DNA from: Clostridium tepidum
GTDB lineage: Bacteria; Bacillota; Clostridia; Clostridiales; Clostridiaceae
DNA length: 64,000 bases
Assembly: GCF_002008345.1 (NCBI RefSeq)
Contig: NZ_MRAE01000010.1
Span: 18,853-82,852, forward strand
Direction of reading: 5' to 3'
Made by a program: the position numbers and the translations under genes. Below the pieces are notes generated by a model, which ran no database searches, had not been told where the DNA came from, and saw nothing but the letters and a program-made list of their open reading frames with translations. Below are positions 63,554 through 64,000 of this stretch, piece by piece; within the stretch, counting starts at the first letter, position 1, and each line of letters begins with the position of its first letter.

Positions 63554-64000
63554 TTTAATTTCCCCCTAAACACAATATAATTTGAACTTATTATCTTTAA
63601 TATCTTTTATAAGATATTAGTTCCTTAAAATTTTTGTAGGTTATTTTTTATTTAATTTAATTGCATACTTAAAAGTGGAAGTTTTGAATTTTCTGATATT
63701 TAATCAGATATTAATTTCTACTAATTTATAACTTTCACTTGTTTATTTAAAATATGCTTTTTTACATTATGTAAGAGATTATATTTTCACATAAAATATA
63801 TATTAAAAAGATTATATATACCAATATACATTTATACATGAATTCTACAGGTTTGTTATTATTATAACATATAGAATCTATTTTGACTAATCTTTTATTA
63901 ATTTTATGTTGAAATTTAAGAATATATATATAAATATATACTAATAATTTAATATCAAATAAAATATAAAGTTTTTATTTGATGTTTTATAATATTATAC
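63554..64000. other. Upstream region of the aminotransferase gene, no gene seen
   Basis: About 450 nt of AT-rich sequence up to the end of the window. I find no ORF, RNA gene or clear inverted repeat in it. Confidence 0.5.

Overview
The window looks like the chromosome of a proteolytic Clostridium (Clostridium botulinum group I / C. sporogenes type). This is inferred from very AT-rich coding DNA, anaerobic cobalamin synthesis, an anaerobic AsrABC sulfite reductase, DhaK-DhaL/glycerol dehydrogenase and an Agr-type peptide system. No sequence search was possible, so the species is an inference.

Layout. 0.1-6.5 kb: the late part of an anaerobic cobalamin operon (cbiG, cbiH, cbiJ, cbiK, a PduX-like L-threonine kinase, cobO). 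Its intergenic gaps are unusually long and full of hairpins and direct repeats. 6.8-11.2 kb: a Crp/Fnr-family regulator, an FNT-family (hydrosulfide/nitrite type) channel and asrABC. 11.9-12.9 kb: a MoeA-like molybdopterin-binding protein. About 13.3-25.8 kb: a visibly GC-richer integrated element with a TnpX/TndX-like large serine recombinase, a TnpW-like protein, a lone HK97-type capsid gene, a P4/D5-type primase-helicase, a nonsense-mutated XRE regulator and a complete type I restriction-modification system (hsdM, hsdS, hsdR). 26-37.5 kb: a secreted YiiX-like papain-fold enzyme, a membrane-anchored protein, a three-gene ABC exporter, an OmpR-type two-component pair, and a convergent Fe/siderophore-type ABC importer. 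37.9-42.3 kb: fused DhaK-DhaL kinase and glycerol dehydrogenase (glycerol to DHA to DHAP), followed by a PocR-AraC regulator split by a frameshift. 43.3-47.6 kb: two tandem YhgE/Pip membrane proteins. 48.3-50 kb: a small membrane-anchored protein and a decayed secreted amidase. 50.5-57.3 kb: RecQ, a rubrerythrin-like protein, a phosphodiesterase, a CheY-like regulator and a WG-repeat protein. 57.6-61.7 kb: an Agr system in the order agrA-agrC-agrD-agrB plus a DUF4097-like lipoprotein. 62.4-63.6 kb: a class I/II aminotransferase.

The most unusual signal is not a protein gene. Upstream of cbiH and of cobO a strong Shine-Dalgarno sequence lies about 90-97 nt from the start codon, and the start codon has no nearby Shine-Dalgarno of its own. 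The intervening DNA folds into a long hairpin whose two ends are shared between the two loci (left arm ATTTTAGTGAGA, right arm YACTAAA). When folded, the Shine-Dalgarno and ATG come to 8-9 unpaired nt apart. The first yhgE gene shows a looser version. The window also carries several palindromic MITE-like repeats (one family in two copies 55 kb apart) and five intergenic direct repeats with a 63-66 bp period.

Other items of note are three GAGCTTACAGCA repeats in the hsdS central linker (the EcoR124-type specificity switch), a hairpin that buries the Shine-Dalgarno of the WG-repeat gene, an Agr peptide of 47 residues, and several decayed genes.
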